Part shown: piece after piece, positions 25,735 to 36,189 of the stretch
Layout of the letters: every line of letters begins with the position of its first letter
How positions within the stretch are numbered: position 1 is the first letter of the stretch
DNA from: Phosphoribacter sp037046615
GTDB taxonomy: Bacteria; Actinomycetota; Actinomycetes; Actinomycetales; Dermatophilaceae
Length of the DNA stretch: 64,000 nt
NCBI GenBank assembly: GCA_037046615.1
Contig: JBAOHD010000017.1
Location: forward strand, 186,001 to 250,000
Direction: 5' to 3'
Position numbers and translations under genes: made by a program
The notes under the pieces: generated by a model
Seen by the model: only the letters and a program-made list of their open reading frames with translations
Told to the model about the DNA's origin: nothing
The model's database searches: none

Positions 25735-26795
25735 CCGGTCGTGAGCCTCTCGTCCTCGGGATCGAAACGTCGTGCGACGAGACCGGTGTTGGCATCGTGC
25801 GGGGTCACACCCTCCTCGTGGACGCGATCGCGAGCAGCGTCGACGAGCACGCGAGATTCGGCGGGGTCGTGCCCGAGGTCGCGAGCCGGGCTCACCTCGA
25901 CGCGATGGTGCCGACCATCGAGCGGGCGTGCGCCGAGGCCGGTGTGCGCTTGGGCGATCTCGACGCGATCGCGGTCACCGCCGGCCCCGGCCTGGCCGGC
26001 GCCCTCGTCGTGGGGGCGGCGGCGGCCAAGGCGCTCGCGGTGTCGCTCGGCGTCCCGATCTACGGTGTCAACCACTTGGCCGCCCATGTCGCCGTCGACG
26101 TCCTCGAGCACGGGCCCTTGCCCGAGCCCACGATGGCGCTCCTCGTCTCCGGAGGACACTCGAGCCTGCTGCTCGTGCCGGATGTCACCCACGACGTGCG
26201 CCCCCTCGGCGCGACCGTCGACGATGCCGCAGGTGAGGCTTTCGACAAGGTGGCGCGGGTGCTCGGGCTGCCATTCCCAGGTGGGCCGCACATCGACCGG
26301 GTGGCCCGCGACGGCCAGATCACCATCGACTTCCCGCGGGGCCTCACGACCGGTCGGGATCTGGCCAGACACCGCTTCGACTTCTCCTTCTCAGGGCTCA
26401 AGACCGCGGTGTCTCGGTGGGTGCAGGCCCGCGCGGCCGCGGGGGAGCCGGTGCCGGTGGCCGACGTCGCCGCGAGTTTCCAGGAAGCCGTCGTCGACGT
26501 CCTGACCCGCAAGGCGATCGCCGCCTGCCGCGATCAGGGGGTCACGGATCTGCTCATCGGTGGCGGGGTGGCCGCCAACTCCAGGCTCCGTGCGCTCGCC
26601 GCTGCCCGCTGTGAGTCAGCGGGGATCGGGTTGCGGATCCCACGGCCTGGGCTGTGCACGGACAACGGCGCCATGGTCGCGGCCCTCGGATCGCTCGCGA
26701 TCGCGCGCGGCAGGCATCCCTCGGCGTTGGACCTGCCGGCTGATTCGTCGATGCCGGTCACCGATGTCCTTGCCGCGCAACCCAATCCACTCTGA
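25731..26795 (+). CDS. tsaD: tRNA N6-adenosine threonylcarbamoyltransferase TsaD
   Basis: TsaD transfers threonylcarbamoyl from its AMP ester to A37 of tRNA. ETSCDETGVGIV opens the protein, the metal-binding NHLAAHV (two His) follows at about 110, and LLVSGGHSSLLLV, GEAFDKVARVLGLPFPGGP and LLIGGGVAANSRLR complete the family pattern. The 354 residues are normal. It is the last gene of the operon that begins at glmS and converges on the GH3 gene 5 bases away. Confidence 0.96.
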   Translation: MTGREPLVLGIETSCDETGVGIVRGHTLLVDAIASSVDEHARFGGVVPEVASRAHLDAMVPTIERACAEAGVRLGDLDAIAVTAGPGLAGALVVGAAAAKALAVSLGVPIYGVNHLAAHVAVDVLEHGPLPEPTMALLVSGGHSSLLLVPDVTHDVRPLGATVDDAAGEAFDKVARVLGLPFPGGPHIDRVARDGQITIDFPRGLTTGRDLARHRFDFSFSGLKTAVSRWVQARAAAGEPVPVADVAASFQEAVVDVLTRKAIAACRDQGVTDLLIGGGVAANSRLRALAAARCESAGIGLRIPRPGLCTDNGAMVAALGSLAIARGRHPSALDLPADSSMPVTDVLAAQPNPL

Positions 26796-26800
26796 AACCG

Positions 26801-28072
26801 CTACGAACAGGTCGCAAGTCCGAATCTCGCCTTGAGCGCGAGCACACGCGCCGCCGCCGCGTCGATCTTGGCCGCGAAAGCCGGGTCGGCCGCGGCTCGG
26901 GAGGTCAACGCTCCGACCATGGTCGGCACCTGGGACGGCGCCGCGGTCAGGACGATGTCTCCACCGGCGTCGACGAACTTCACGGCTCGGTCACCGACGG
27001 GAGTCGCGCTGAGCGCCTTGGCAGCACCCACGTCGTCGGTGATGACGACCCCGGCGAAACCCAGCTTCTCGCGCAGGAGGCCGGTCACGATGGTGCGCGA
27101 AAAGAGCGCCTGGGTCGAGCCGTCGAGGTTGGGGTACCGCGCTGAGGACACCATGACCATGCCGACATTCGCGTCGATAGCGGCAGCAAAGGGCGCGAGA
27201 TACGGGTCGTCCGCGCGGAGGCTGGCGTCGCTGATGCCGGTGGCGGTCGTGTCGGTGTTGCCGGCGATGCGACCGATCCCCGGGAAGTGTTTGACGGTGG
27301 CGACGACCCCGCCCTGCTGCAGGGCGGTGAGCACGGTGACCACGCTGTCGGCCACGGCTTTCGGTTCGCTGCCTAACTGCCGGGAGTACTTCCCGATCGG
27401 CCCGTTGGTCTTCTCCGTCCCGGCAGGCACGACGTCACCGACCGGAGCGAGGTTGACATTGACACCGGCGGCGAGCAACTCGCGCGCGGTCGTCGCGGCC
27501 TGCCGGGTGAGCAGGTCGGAGGGCTGCGCCCCCTGGGTCACGGCGTTCGGGATCGGTGTGAAGCCGGTGCCCTTGAGCTGCTGGACCTGACCGCCCTCCT
27601 GGTCCGCTGCGATGAGCAGGCGGATGCCTCCCGTGGTCTGGGCCTGGAGGTGGGTGGACGTGGCGGAGACGAGGTTGCGTCCCTGCCAGCCGCCGAGGTA
27701 GATGACGCTGCCCACGCGATAGGTGACGATCGTGGTGTCCAGCCCCTTGGGGGCGGCGCCAGGCTGCATCCCGACCATGAGCAGTTGACCCACCCGCTCC
27801 CGCATCGGGAGGGCCGCTGCGGTCGCCGAGCAGGTCCCCTGCGCAGTCGTGGGCGTCGTCCCCTGCGCAGCGGAAGGAGCACCCGGCGCAGGGGTGCGAG
27901 CGCTGGCAGCCGGCGGGGACGTGCTCCAGCGCGGCGGCTGAAGCGGCCCGGTGCTCCCGCCGATTGACGAGGTCCCCGATGTGCACGCGGTGGCGACGAC
28001 GGCGGCCACACCGATGGTCACTGCGGGCCACCGGACACGGCGCAGTCGCCTCAGGAGGTAGGTCCAGGACAT
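26801..28072 (-). CDS. Glycoside hydrolase family 3 protein, LpqI/NagZ-like
   Basis: This is an exported 423-residue protein with an N-terminal helix ending in VVATAC, a weak lipobox, then a Ser/Thr/Pro/Ala linker to about residue 75. The GH3 domain has QLLMVGMQPGAAPKGLD, AADQEGGQVQQLKGTGFTPI, VKHFPGIGRIAGNTDTTATG and VVITDDVGAAKALSATPVGD with the nucleophile Asp. NagZ enzymes remove GlcNAc from muropeptides, and LpqI does so outside mycobacterial cells. The canonical NagZ loop with a catalytic His (DSH) reads NTDT here, so activity may differ. It is divergent from the ribokinase gene. Confidence 0.85.
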   Translation of the reverse strand: MSWTYLLRRLRRVRWPAVTIGVAAVVATACTSGTSSIGGSTGPLQPPRWSTSPPAASARTPAPGAPSAAQGTTPTTAQGTCSATAAALPMRERVGQLLMVGMQPGAAPKGLDTTIVTYRVGSVIYLGGWQGRNLVSATSTHLQAQTTGGIRLLIAADQEGGQVQQLKGTGFTPIPNAVTQGAQPSDLLTRQAATTARELLAAGVNVNLAPVGDVVPAGTEKTNGPIGKYSRQLGSEPKAVADSVVTVLTALQQGGVVATVKHFPGIGRIAGNTDTTATGISDASLRADDPYLAPFAAAIDANVGMVMVSSARYPNLDGSTQALFSRTIVTGLLREKLGFAGVVITDDVGAAKALSATPVGDRAVKFVDAGGDIVLTAAPSQVPTMVGALTSRAAADPAFAAKIDAAAARVLALKARFGLATCS

Positions 28073-28079
28073 TGCGCTG

Positions 28080-28085
28080 ACGTTA
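28080..28085 (-). promoter_or_regulatory. -10 element for the GH3 gene
   Basis: On the minus strand TAACGT is followed by seven bases and the ATG at 28072, consistent with a leaderless mRNA. ATTGCGCTGA-CGTTAGCGCA also forms an inverted repeat across the start (TGCGCT / AGCGCA). Confidence 0.4.
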
Positions 28086-28118
28086 GCGCAGCCGTCGGAG
28101 CCACCTTCCTCGGACCGA

Positions 28119-28124
28119 TAAAGT
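28119..28124 (+). promoter_or_regulatory. -10 element for the ribokinase-like gene
   Basis: TAAAGT is followed by seven bases (CGGGTCC) and the ATG at 28132, consistent with a leaderless mRNA. Confidence 0.45.
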
Positions 28125-28131
28125 CGGGTCC

Positions 28132-28950
28132 ATGGGTCGAGTTCTCGTCGTGGGTTCCCTCAATGTCGATCTCGTCGTCCCGGTCGACCGGCTGCCCGCA
28201 CCTGGCGAGACCGTGCTTGCCACGGGCGGCGTGCGCCGTTTCGCCGGTGGCAAGGGCGGCAACCAAGCGATCGCTGCCGCCGAGGCCGGCGGAAGGGTCG
28301 TCTTGATCGGCGCTGTCGGGGACGACGAACCCGGTCGTGCCTACTCGGTCAGGCTCTCCAGCCGCGGCGTCTATCCCCGATTGGCGGTGATGCACGGGCA
28401 GTGGACGGGCATGGCGCAGATCACCCGTGAGTCGAGTGGGGAAGTGACGATTGTCGTGCAGCCCGGCGCCAACCGCAGCGCCCGGGCCGACGTCAACGAC
28501 ATCACCGAGGGCGACGTGCTCCTGTGCAGCCTCGAAATCCCCCTGCCCGTCGTCGTCGACGCGGTGACCCGGGCTGCGGCTGCCGGCGCTCGCGTCATCG
28601 TCAATGCCTCACCGTATGCCGCCCTTCCGCCCGAGGTGCTCGAGGTCGCCGACCCGCTCGTCGTCAACGAGCACGAAGCGCTGCAGTTGGCCGACTCGGG
28701 GCTCCTGCCCAAGTCGCTCCTCGTGACCTTCGGGGCCGCCGGCGCCCAGTGGGACGACCTGAGGAGCGACGGCATACCCGTTGCTCCTGCGGACGTCCTC
28801 GACACGACCGGGGCGGGTGACGCCTTCTGCGGCGCACTCGCCGCGTCACTGGCGCGCGGTGACAGCCGGGAGCTCGCGATGCGCTGGGCAGCCCATGCCG
28901 GGGCCACCGCGGTCCAGCGTGTCGGCGCCCAGTCTGACCCGGAGATGTGA
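28132..28950 (+). CDS. PfkB-family carbohydrate kinase, ribokinase-like
   Basis: VVGSLNVDLVVPVDRLPAPGE and FAGGKGGNQAIAAAEAGG are the ribokinase N-terminal substrate motifs, and DTTGAGDAFCGALAASLARG holds the anion hole and catalytic Asp. Ribokinase phosphorylates D-ribose at O5; sugars of other PfkB members cannot be ruled out. At 272 residues it is somewhat short, and the stretch SSRGVYPRLAVMHGQW matches the family less well, so small compensating indels are possible there. No ribose transporter is adjacent. Confidence 0.85.
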   Translation: MGRVLVVGSLNVDLVVPVDRLPAPGETVLATGGVRRFAGGKGGNQAIAAAEAGGRVVLIGAVGDDEPGRAYSVRLSSRGVYPRLAVMHGQWTGMAQITRESSGEVTIVVQPGANRSARADVNDITEGDVLLCSLEIPLPVVVDAVTRAAAAGARVIVNASPYAALPPEVLEVADPLVVNEHEALQLADSGLLPKSLLVTFGAAGAQWDDLRSDGIPVAPADVLDTTGAGDAFCGALAASLARGDSRELAMRWAAHAGATAVQRVGAQSDPEM

Positions 28951-28964
28951 CCGACCTCGTCGAC

Positions 28965-30212
28965 TCACTCGGCCGGGCTGACGATCACGGCCAGCGACGC
29001 GTGACCGGCCGAGGTCAGCAGCACCGTGGCCCGCTCGGTCCCGGACAGGCGGCCGAGGTCGCGTCGGAACCGGTCCGGATCGATGGCTGACCCGCGCCTT
29101 TTGATGGTGAGGGAGCCGATCCCACGAGCGCGCAGCCACGACCGGACTGCCTTGGCGCGCAGCCGGGAGTGGCTCGACGACGGCATACCGGCGGGTCCAC
29201 GGGAGGTCGACCGGGTCAGTCCCCGTGCTCAGGCCCATGCCCGGGCCGAGTTCCCTTCCGGGCATGGCGCCGGTGAGCCCAGCGCGGATGACGGCGCGGT
29301 CGGCTTCCCAGAGCCACGCTCCAAGCTCGGCGGCAGAGGTGATCGGCTCGCTCGACCCGGCTTCTCCGCGGGCAGCGTCAGCGTCGGTGACGACGGCCTG
29401 CACCATCGGGTCCGGGCCGGGGCGGCATACCGCTGCCGTCCGACCGGGCGCCGCGGCGAGCGGCCCCCACCAGATGGCGCACTCGAGCACCTCACCCCGC
29501 CACGAGGTCCATTGCGCCTCGGCGCCGTCGGGGACGGCTCCGTGGGGAAGGCCGGGGAGAGTTTGGCGCCCGTCGCGGGGACCAGGGCCGCCCAGGCCCG
29601 CACGTCGTCCCAGGTCGGGGACATGCCGTCGAGGCTGAAGACCCGGCGCGTGCGGCCGCGGACGTCCGAGACCCCCGTCGTGCGCCGGCCCGGGTCGACC
29701 CAGAGGCCCGTATGCCGTCCCGCCGCACCCTCCGGCAGCGGCGTCTCCTCGGCCAGGCCGGTGACAACCCGGGCGCGCGGCCAGACGGAGAGGTTGGCAG
29801 CGGCGAAGGTCGCGGTGACGGGATCGGATTCGACGGCCGCGACGCCAAGACCGGCTGCGGCGAAGGCAGCGGCGTCCGACCCGAGGCCACAGCCGAGGTC
29901 GATGACCTCTTCGACACCCGCCGCGACGAATCGGCCCGCGTGCCGGGCAGCGAGCTGCGGGCGCGTGGCCTGCTCTATCCCATCGAGCGTGAGGAAGAGA
30001 AACCCGGCAGCAGGGCCGAATTTGTCGACGGCCCGGCGCCGGGCGGAGGCGAGTGCCATGACGGCGGCGACCCGCTCTGGACGGTGGCCGGCCGCCCGGA
30101 GCGTCGTCTGCACGGTGAGTTCCGAGGCGCCAGTGTCAGCGGCGTCCTGCGCGAGAGCGAGCAATGGCGCGGCGTCGTCAGAGGTGAGCCACATCGCGGT
30201 CCTGGCGTCCAT
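28965..30212 (-). CDS. Class I SAM-dependent methyltransferase with THUMP-like C-terminal domain, two frameshifts
   Basis: From the ATG at 30212 (MDARTAMWLTSDDAAPLLAL) the protein reads through helical repeats to the SAM loop VIDLGCGLGSDAAAFAAAGL, then DPGRRTTG and SPTWDDVRAW. The frame breaks near 29500 and resumes with VLECAIWWGPLAAAPGRTAA, EPITSAAELGAWLWEADRAV and WTRRYAVVEPLP; it breaks again near 29190 and ends with SHSRLRAKAVRSWLRARGIG and a THUMP-like tail. This architecture is widespread in actinobacteria. The target (probably rRNA or tRNA) is unknown. The frame breaks are single bases with all blocks intact. Confidence 0.8.
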
Positions 30213-30286
30213 CACACCCCCATCATCGGGCACCTCCTCGGGTAGCTCCTCGGGCACCTCGTCGACGGTGGTTGACGCTGCGCCGG

Positions 30287-30313
30287 TTGGCACTCGACTT
30301 GACCGAGTGCTAA
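30287..30313. promoter_or_regulatory. CIRCE element 1 (HrcA operator) of groESL
   Basis: TTGGCACTC, nine bases, GAGTGCTAA: an inverted repeat with one mismatch to the CIRCE consensus TTAGCACTC-N9-GAGTGCTAA. It overlaps the -35 of the groES promoter, so HrcA would block polymerase. Confidence 0.93.
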
Positions 30314-30327
30314 CGACAAACCTAGAT
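30299..30327 (+). promoter_or_regulatory. groESL promoter
   Basis: TTGACC (30299-30304), a 17-base spacer and CTAGAT (30322-30327) make a good housekeeping sigma promoter. It is framed by two CIRCE boxes. Confidence 0.8.
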
Positions 30328-30332
30328 TTGCG

Positions 30333-30359
30333 TTAGCACTCTCTGCTGGAGAGTGCTGA
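30333..30359. promoter_or_regulatory. CIRCE element 2 (HrcA operator) of groESL
   Basis: TTAGCACTC, nine bases, GAGTGCTGA: one mismatch to consensus. It starts about 6 bases after the -10, at the expected transcription start. The region 30360-30483 up to groES is a plain leader with AAGGGAAGG as ribosome site. Confidence 0.93.
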
Positions 30360-30483
30360 CGCCGGGTCGGCGTCGACCCCCGCGACGGCGAGGTCGGCAC
30401 GGCATACCAGACATCGTTTGTCACACAGCGTTCCTCGCGGCGCCGCTTGCGCCGCAGGACCCACGAAAGGGAAGGACGCCGAA

Positions 30484-30778
30484 GTGTCGGTTTCCATCAA
30501 GCCGCTCGAAGACCGCATCCTGGTCAAGTCCCTCGAGGCCGAGACGACCACCGCCTCCGGCCTGGTCATCCCGGACACCGCCAAGGAGAAGCCGCAGGAG
30601 GGCGAGGTCCTCGCCGTCGGCCCCGGCCGCATCGACGACAAGGGCAACCGCGTCCCGCGTCGATGTCCAGGTCGGTGACCGCGTGATCTACAGCAAGTAC
30701 GGCGGCACCGAGATCAAGCACTCCGGCAAGGAGTACCTCATCCTCTCGGCCCGCGACGTGCTCGCGGTTATCGGCTGA
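30484..30778 (+). CDS. groES: Co-chaperonin GroES, one frameshift
   Basis: GroES caps the GroEL chamber. The GTG start gives VSVSIKPLEDRILVKSLEAE, the family N-terminus, then the mobile-loop region TTTASGLVIPDTAKEKPQEG and VLAVGPGRIDDKGNRVP. Near 30657 one extra base breaks the frame; it resumes with VDVQVGDRVIYSKYGGTEIK and ends with LILSARDVLAVIG. The joined length of about 98 is normal. An essential gene broken by one base in a GC run is best read as a sequence error. It lies 11 bases before groEL behind a double CIRCE promoter. Confidence 0.93.
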
Positions 30779-30789
30779 GGTCGGATCTC

Positions 30790-32409
<1,620 letters not shown>

Positions 32410-32432
32410 TCGCGCGACGTCCACGCACATCG

Positions 32433-32469
32433 CGGATGCCGTGTCTCCCTCTGGGAGGCACGGCATCCG
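32433..32469. terminator. Strong hairpin terminator after groEL
   Basis: CGGATGCCGTG (32433-32443) pairs perfectly with CACGGCATCCG (32459-32469), and the loop closes further with CTCCC/GGGAG around TCT. There is no long T run, only GTTT shortly after. It may serve both groEL and convergent whiB. Confidence 0.85.
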
Positions 32470-32502
32470 TGCGTTTGGGCGCAGCTGGCTGAGGCTGCCC
32501 CG

Positions 32503-32793
32503 TCAGGCGGGAATGGCGGCGCGCCCGGCCAGGGTGGCGGCGCGCTCCTCTTCGGTGAGGCCGCCCCAAATACCGTAAGGCTCCCGCGCGGCGAGCGCGT
32601 GGACCCGGCACTGGGCGAGGACGGGGCAGGCGTCGCACACCCGCTTAGCAGCGCTGGCCCGGTTGACTCGGGCTGCGCCGCGCTCACCTTCGGGATGGAA
32701 GAACGCATCCGGGCTGAGGCTCCGGCAGGAGCCGTGTTGTTGCCACACCCAGTGATGGGCGAGCGGGCCCGGACGTCGGGAGAAATCCGTCAT
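32503..32793 (-). CDS. WhiB-family iron-sulfur transcriptional regulator
   Basis: WhiB proteins bind a [4Fe-4S] cluster and act with the principal sigma factor. Four cysteines are in the family pattern: SCRSL, then CDACPVLAQC (C-x2-C-x5-C). The turn YGIWGGLTEEER and the short basic tail follow. I chose the ATG giving MTDFSRRPGPLAHHW (96 residues) rather than an upstream one. In mycobacteria the gene at this place is whiB3, a redox sensor; the match in position is suggestive only. The 259-bp region to sigma-D-like holds both promoters and one GTATGCCG octamer, and nothing else clear. Confidence 0.93.
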   Translation of the reverse strand: MTDFSRRPGPLAHHWVWQQHGSCRSLSPDAFFHPEGERGAARVNRASAAKRVCDACPVLAQCRVHALAAREPYGIWGGLTEEERAATLAGRAAIPA

Positions 32794-33052
32794 GGTCCCC
32801 TCTGCACGACGATCGACATCATCACGCCCCACCGCTTCCTGGGCAGGGCCGTCCTTGCACGGTATGCCGCGTCGTCCCGCCGCTGTCTCTCGGTTGCACC
32901 AAACCTTGGTAAAGACTCGTTAAGGCTGTCGGGAGGGCCGCGCGCCCTCAGATTCCACCGAAGAGTCATCGATTCCTCTGGAAACCGGGGCGGATCGGCG
33001 GCCAGCGGCTACGATTCACACAGTCGCACCGGGGATCGGCGAGGGAGAGACC

Positions 33053-33742
33053 GTGAGCATGTGGGGGAGTCGGTCGCGCGCCGTGACGACCCACGCGCCT
33101 GCGGCTGTAACGCCTGAGCATGATGCGGCGATAGAACCGCTAGAGAGCCTGCCGTTGCGGGCGCTTGCGCTCCGTGCTGCCGCTGGAGATCGGGGGGCCA
33201 CTGAGGCCCTTCTGGCCCGCGTGCGCATCCTCGCGTTGCGGTATGCCAGAGCTCGACTCATCCGCTACGGCGCCGAGGACATTGCCCAGGATGTCGCCCA
33301 GGAGGTGTGTATGGCCGTCATGACGGCTTTGCCGACCTTCGAGCACCGGGGCTACCCCTTCGAGGCCTTCGTCTACTCCCTGGCGGCGCACAAGTTGGCC
33401 GATGCGCAACGGTCGTTGTTCCGAGGGCCGACCCCGATGGATGAGCTGCCCGATGCTGTTGACCAGACCGACGGCCCGGAAGACCGCGCGATCGTCGGTG
33501 ATGACGTCCGTCGCGTCATGAAGCTCATCTCCTCGCTGCCGGAGACCTCCCGCGAGATCCTCATCCTGCGGGTGGCGATGGGTCTGGATGCCGACGAAAC
33601 CGCGTCGGCGCTCGGCATGACCGCGGGGGCTGTCCGCGTCGCGCAGCACCGCGCCCTCGCCAAGCTCCGACTCCTCGCTGGCGATCCAGACAGCGGCCTT
33701 GCTGATGCTCAGCACGTGTCCCGGAAGGATGTGGACCGATGA
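33053..33742 (+). CDS. ECF sigma factor, SigD-like
   Basis: This is a group 4 sigma factor with region 2 at about 55-115 (YGAEDIAQDVAQEVCMAV and YPFEAFVYSLAAHKLADAQR) and region 4 at about 150-205 (LISSLPETSREILILRVAMG then ADETASALGMTAGAVRVAQH). Such factors redirect RNA polymerase to stress or stringent regulons. Its neighbours (groEL, whiB, a Pro-rich membrane protein, guaB) are those of mycobacterial sigD. The stop overlaps the next gene by ATGA, which suggests that the next gene is its anti-sigma factor. An alternative start at the second Met is possible. Confidence 0.9.
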   Translation: MSMWGSRSRAVTTHAPAAVTPEHDAAIEPLESLPLRALALRAAAGDRGATEALLARVRILALRYARARLIRYGAEDIAQDVAQEVCMAVMTALPTFEHRGYPFEAFVYSLAAHKLADAQRSLFRGPTPMDELPDAVDQTDGPEDRAIVGDDVRRVMKLISSLPETSREILILRVAMGLDADETASALGMTAGAVRVAQHRALAKLRLLAGDPDSGLADAQHVSRKDVDR

Positions 33743-34617
33743 CCCACCCCCTCCGCGTCGACCAGCTCGCGGCAGACGCTCTCCTTCTCGATGACCTCGG
33801 CGGGCGTCGGTATGCCGGTCACGACCCTCTGGGGCTCACTCTCGCCGCCCTCGCAACAGCCTGCGATGCGCCGATCGGGCCGGCGACCAGGTCGCGTCAC
33901 CGTCGCCGCATCGGCTGGAGCACTTTGGCGACCGGCTTCTTCCTGGCCTCGGGGGTCGGGGTCGCTGCCGCCGTCTCGGGCGCCTTGCCGTCGGTCGATC
34001 AGGGCTGGGATCGGCCCGCCCGCATCGAGCAGCCAATCTCGCCGGTCTCGGACACGGCGCACAAAGACCCGCTCACGGCGCTCTTGGCTCCCCAGGTCCT
34101 GCGCGGTCCGCTGCCGGAGGGCAGCGTGAAGTTCGCTGACGTGAAGTTTGCTGACCTGTTCGCGCAGGTAGGTGTGCCCACCGCTGCCCCTGGCAGTGCC
34201 TCGGGTCAGTCTCCGACCGGGCCGACAGTGACCATCTCGGATACGGATGCCCGACCTGATCCAGCCCCTGCTCCAGGCGCAGGAGAACTGCCGGTCAGTG
34301 GTTCATCCGGTGGATCCCAACCCGCCGGGACCCCAGGGAGCGGAAGCCCAGCACAGACTCCGCCGTCCACCGGGCAACCCGGCGGCCAGCCGAGCGGTCC
34401 CCCTCCCTCGCCCGCGACTCGTCCGTCGACGCCATCTCAGGCGCCCCCTCCTGTTCCGAGTCAGCCTGCCCGGCCCTCGCCTGGTCAGTCGCCAACGCCC
34501 TCGGTTCCGTCTCCCTCGGCCCCGTCTCCGGCGGATCAGGCGGGCCACTCCTCCGCTCGCTCCGTGACCCAGCCCGGTCAAGACGCAAGGGCGAAGGGCA
34601 GCTCTGCCGCTCGGTAG
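33739..34617 (+). CDS. Putative anti-sigma-D factor, Pro/Ser-rich membrane protein
   Basis: The 292-residue protein has a cytoplasmic N-terminal part (1-55; MTHPLRVDQLAADALLLDDL) that could bind the sigma factor, one helix at about 60-80 (LATGFFLASGVGVAAAVSGA) and a long extracytoplasmic tail of Pro, Ser, Gly and Gln. KFADVKFADLF is a short repeat before the tail. The layout matches mycobacterial Rv3413c (RsdA), which restrains SigD and is destroyed by proteolysis. The 4-bp overlap with the sigma gene supports that role. Sequence conservation is low, so this is inferred. Confidence 0.75.
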   Translation: MTHPLRVDQLAADALLLDDLGGRRYAGHDPLGLTLAALATACDAPIGPATRSRHRRRIGWSTLATGFFLASGVGVAAAVSGALPSVDQGWDRPARIEQPISPVSDTAHKDPLTALLAPQVLRGPLPEGSVKFADVKFADLFAQVGVPTAAPGSASGQSPTGPTVTISDTDARPDPAPAPGAGELPVSGSSGGSQPAGTPGSGSPAQTPPSTGQPGGQPSGPPPSPATRPSTPSQAPPPVPSQPARPSPGQSPTPSVPSPSAPSPADQAGHSSARSVTQPGQDARAKGSSAAR

Positions 34618-34620
34618 ACT
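34615..34620 (+). promoter_or_regulatory. -10 element for leaderless guaB mRNA
   Basis: TAGACT includes the stop codon of the preceding gene and is followed by seven bases (CACGTGC) and the ATG at 34628. Confidence 0.5.
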
Positions 34621-34627
34621 CACGTGC

Positions 34628-36146
34628 ATGACGGGCTCGGATCACGATGACGAGGCGTCCTTCGCGCCACTGGGATTGACCTACGACGATGTCCTGCTGC
34701 TGCCCGGCGAGACCGACGTCATCCCCAGCGAAGTCGACACGACGAGCAAGATCACCCGCGAGCTGTCGATCCGCATCCCCCTGGTGTCCGCGGCGATGGA
34801 CACGGTGACCGAGTCGCGCATGGCGATCGCCATGGCGCGCCAAGGCGGCCTCGGGGTGCTCCACCGCAACCTCGCGATCGACGACCAGGCCTACCAAGTC
34901 GACGTCGTCAAGCGCACCCAGACCGGCATGATCAGCAACCCGATCACGATCGGGCAAGATGCCACCCTCGAAGACCTCGACGATCTCTGTGGCCAATACC
35001 GCGTGTCCGGCTTGCCGGTTGTCGACGCCGGCAATCATTTGCTTGGGATTATTACTAACCGCGACCTGCGGTTTACCCCCGTGGCGGAGTGGGCGACGAC
35101 TCGTGTCCGCGACGTCATGACGCCGATGCCGCTCATCACTGCGCCCGAGGGCATTTCCCGAGAGGCCGCAACCCTCCTGCTGCGGCAGCACAAGCGGGAG
35201 CGCCTCCCGCTCGTCGATGCCGAAGGACGCCTTGCCGGCCTCATCACGGTCAAGGACTTCGTGAAGTCCGAGCAGTTCCCGCATGCGAGCAAGGACGCCC
35301 AGGGCCGCCTCATGGTTGCCGCCGCGATCGGCTACTTCGGTGACGCATGGGAGCGGGCGACGACGCTCGTCGAGGCCGGCGTCGACATCCTCGTGCCCGA
35401 CGTCGCCAATGGCCACGCGCGGCTCATGCTTGACATGATCCGCAAGCTCAAGTCCGACCCAGCCACGCGCCACGTCCAGGTCATCGGCGGCAATGTCGCG
35501 ACCCGCGCGGGTGCCGCAGCTCTGGTCGAGGCGGGAGTCGACGCCGTGAAGGTCGGGGTCGGCCCAGGGTCGATTTGCACGACCCGGGTCGTCGCAGGGG
35601 TGGGCGTCCCCCAAATCACGGCCGTCCGCGAGGCTGCCAAGGCCTGCCGCCCGGCGGGCGTCCCGGTCATCGCCGACGGCGGCATTCAATACTCCGGCGA
35701 CCTCGCCAAGGCCATCGTTGCCGGGGCCGACACGATCATGATCGGCTCGCTGCTGGCCGGGTGCGAGGAGAGCCCTGGCGAGCTCGTCTTCGTCAACGGC
35801 AAGCAGTTCAAGACCTATCGGGGCATGGGCTCGATCGAGCGCCATGGCCTCGCGGGGCAAGAAGTCGTTCTCAAAGGACCGCTACTTCCAGGCCGACGTC
35901 GACACCGACGACAAGATCGTGCCGGAGGGCATCGAGGGGCGGGTGGCCTACCGCGGCCACCTCAACGCCGTCATCCACCAACTCGTCGGCGGGCTCCATC
36001 AGTCGATGTTCTACGTCGGGGCGCGCACGATCCCCGAGCTCAAGGATCGCGGCCAGTTCGTCCGGATCACGAGCGCGGGGCTCAAAGAGAGCCACCCGCA
36101 CGATATCCAGGGCATCGTCGAGGCCCCCAACTACGTCACCCGCTGA
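34628..36146 (+). CDS. guaB: IMP dehydrogenase GuaB, one frameshift
   Basis: GuaB oxidises IMP to XMP, the rate-limiting step to GMP. LTYDDVLLLPGETDVIPSEV opens the barrel, two CBS domains are inserted at about 95-215, and the catalytic loop GVGPGSICTTRVVAGVG has Cys317. The frame breaks near 35840 (one extra base in ATCGAGCGCC) and resumes with AMASRGKKSFSKDRYFQADV, the flap, and EGIEGRVAYRGHLNAVI to the stop at 36146. All catalytic parts are present across the join, about 505 residues. GuaB3 follows and guaA lies 22 kb away. The gene is essential unless guanine is supplied, so a sequence error is likely. Confidence 0.95.
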
Positions 36147-36177
36147 CGCGCCTCGACCGGCCTCGCCGGTGGGCAGG

Positions 36178-36183
36178 TAGGGT
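36178..36183 (+). promoter_or_regulatory. -10 element for leaderless guaB3 mRNA
   Basis: TAGGGT, six bases (TTCGCC), then GTG at 36190. Confidence 0.5.
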
Positions 36184-36189
36184 TTCGCC

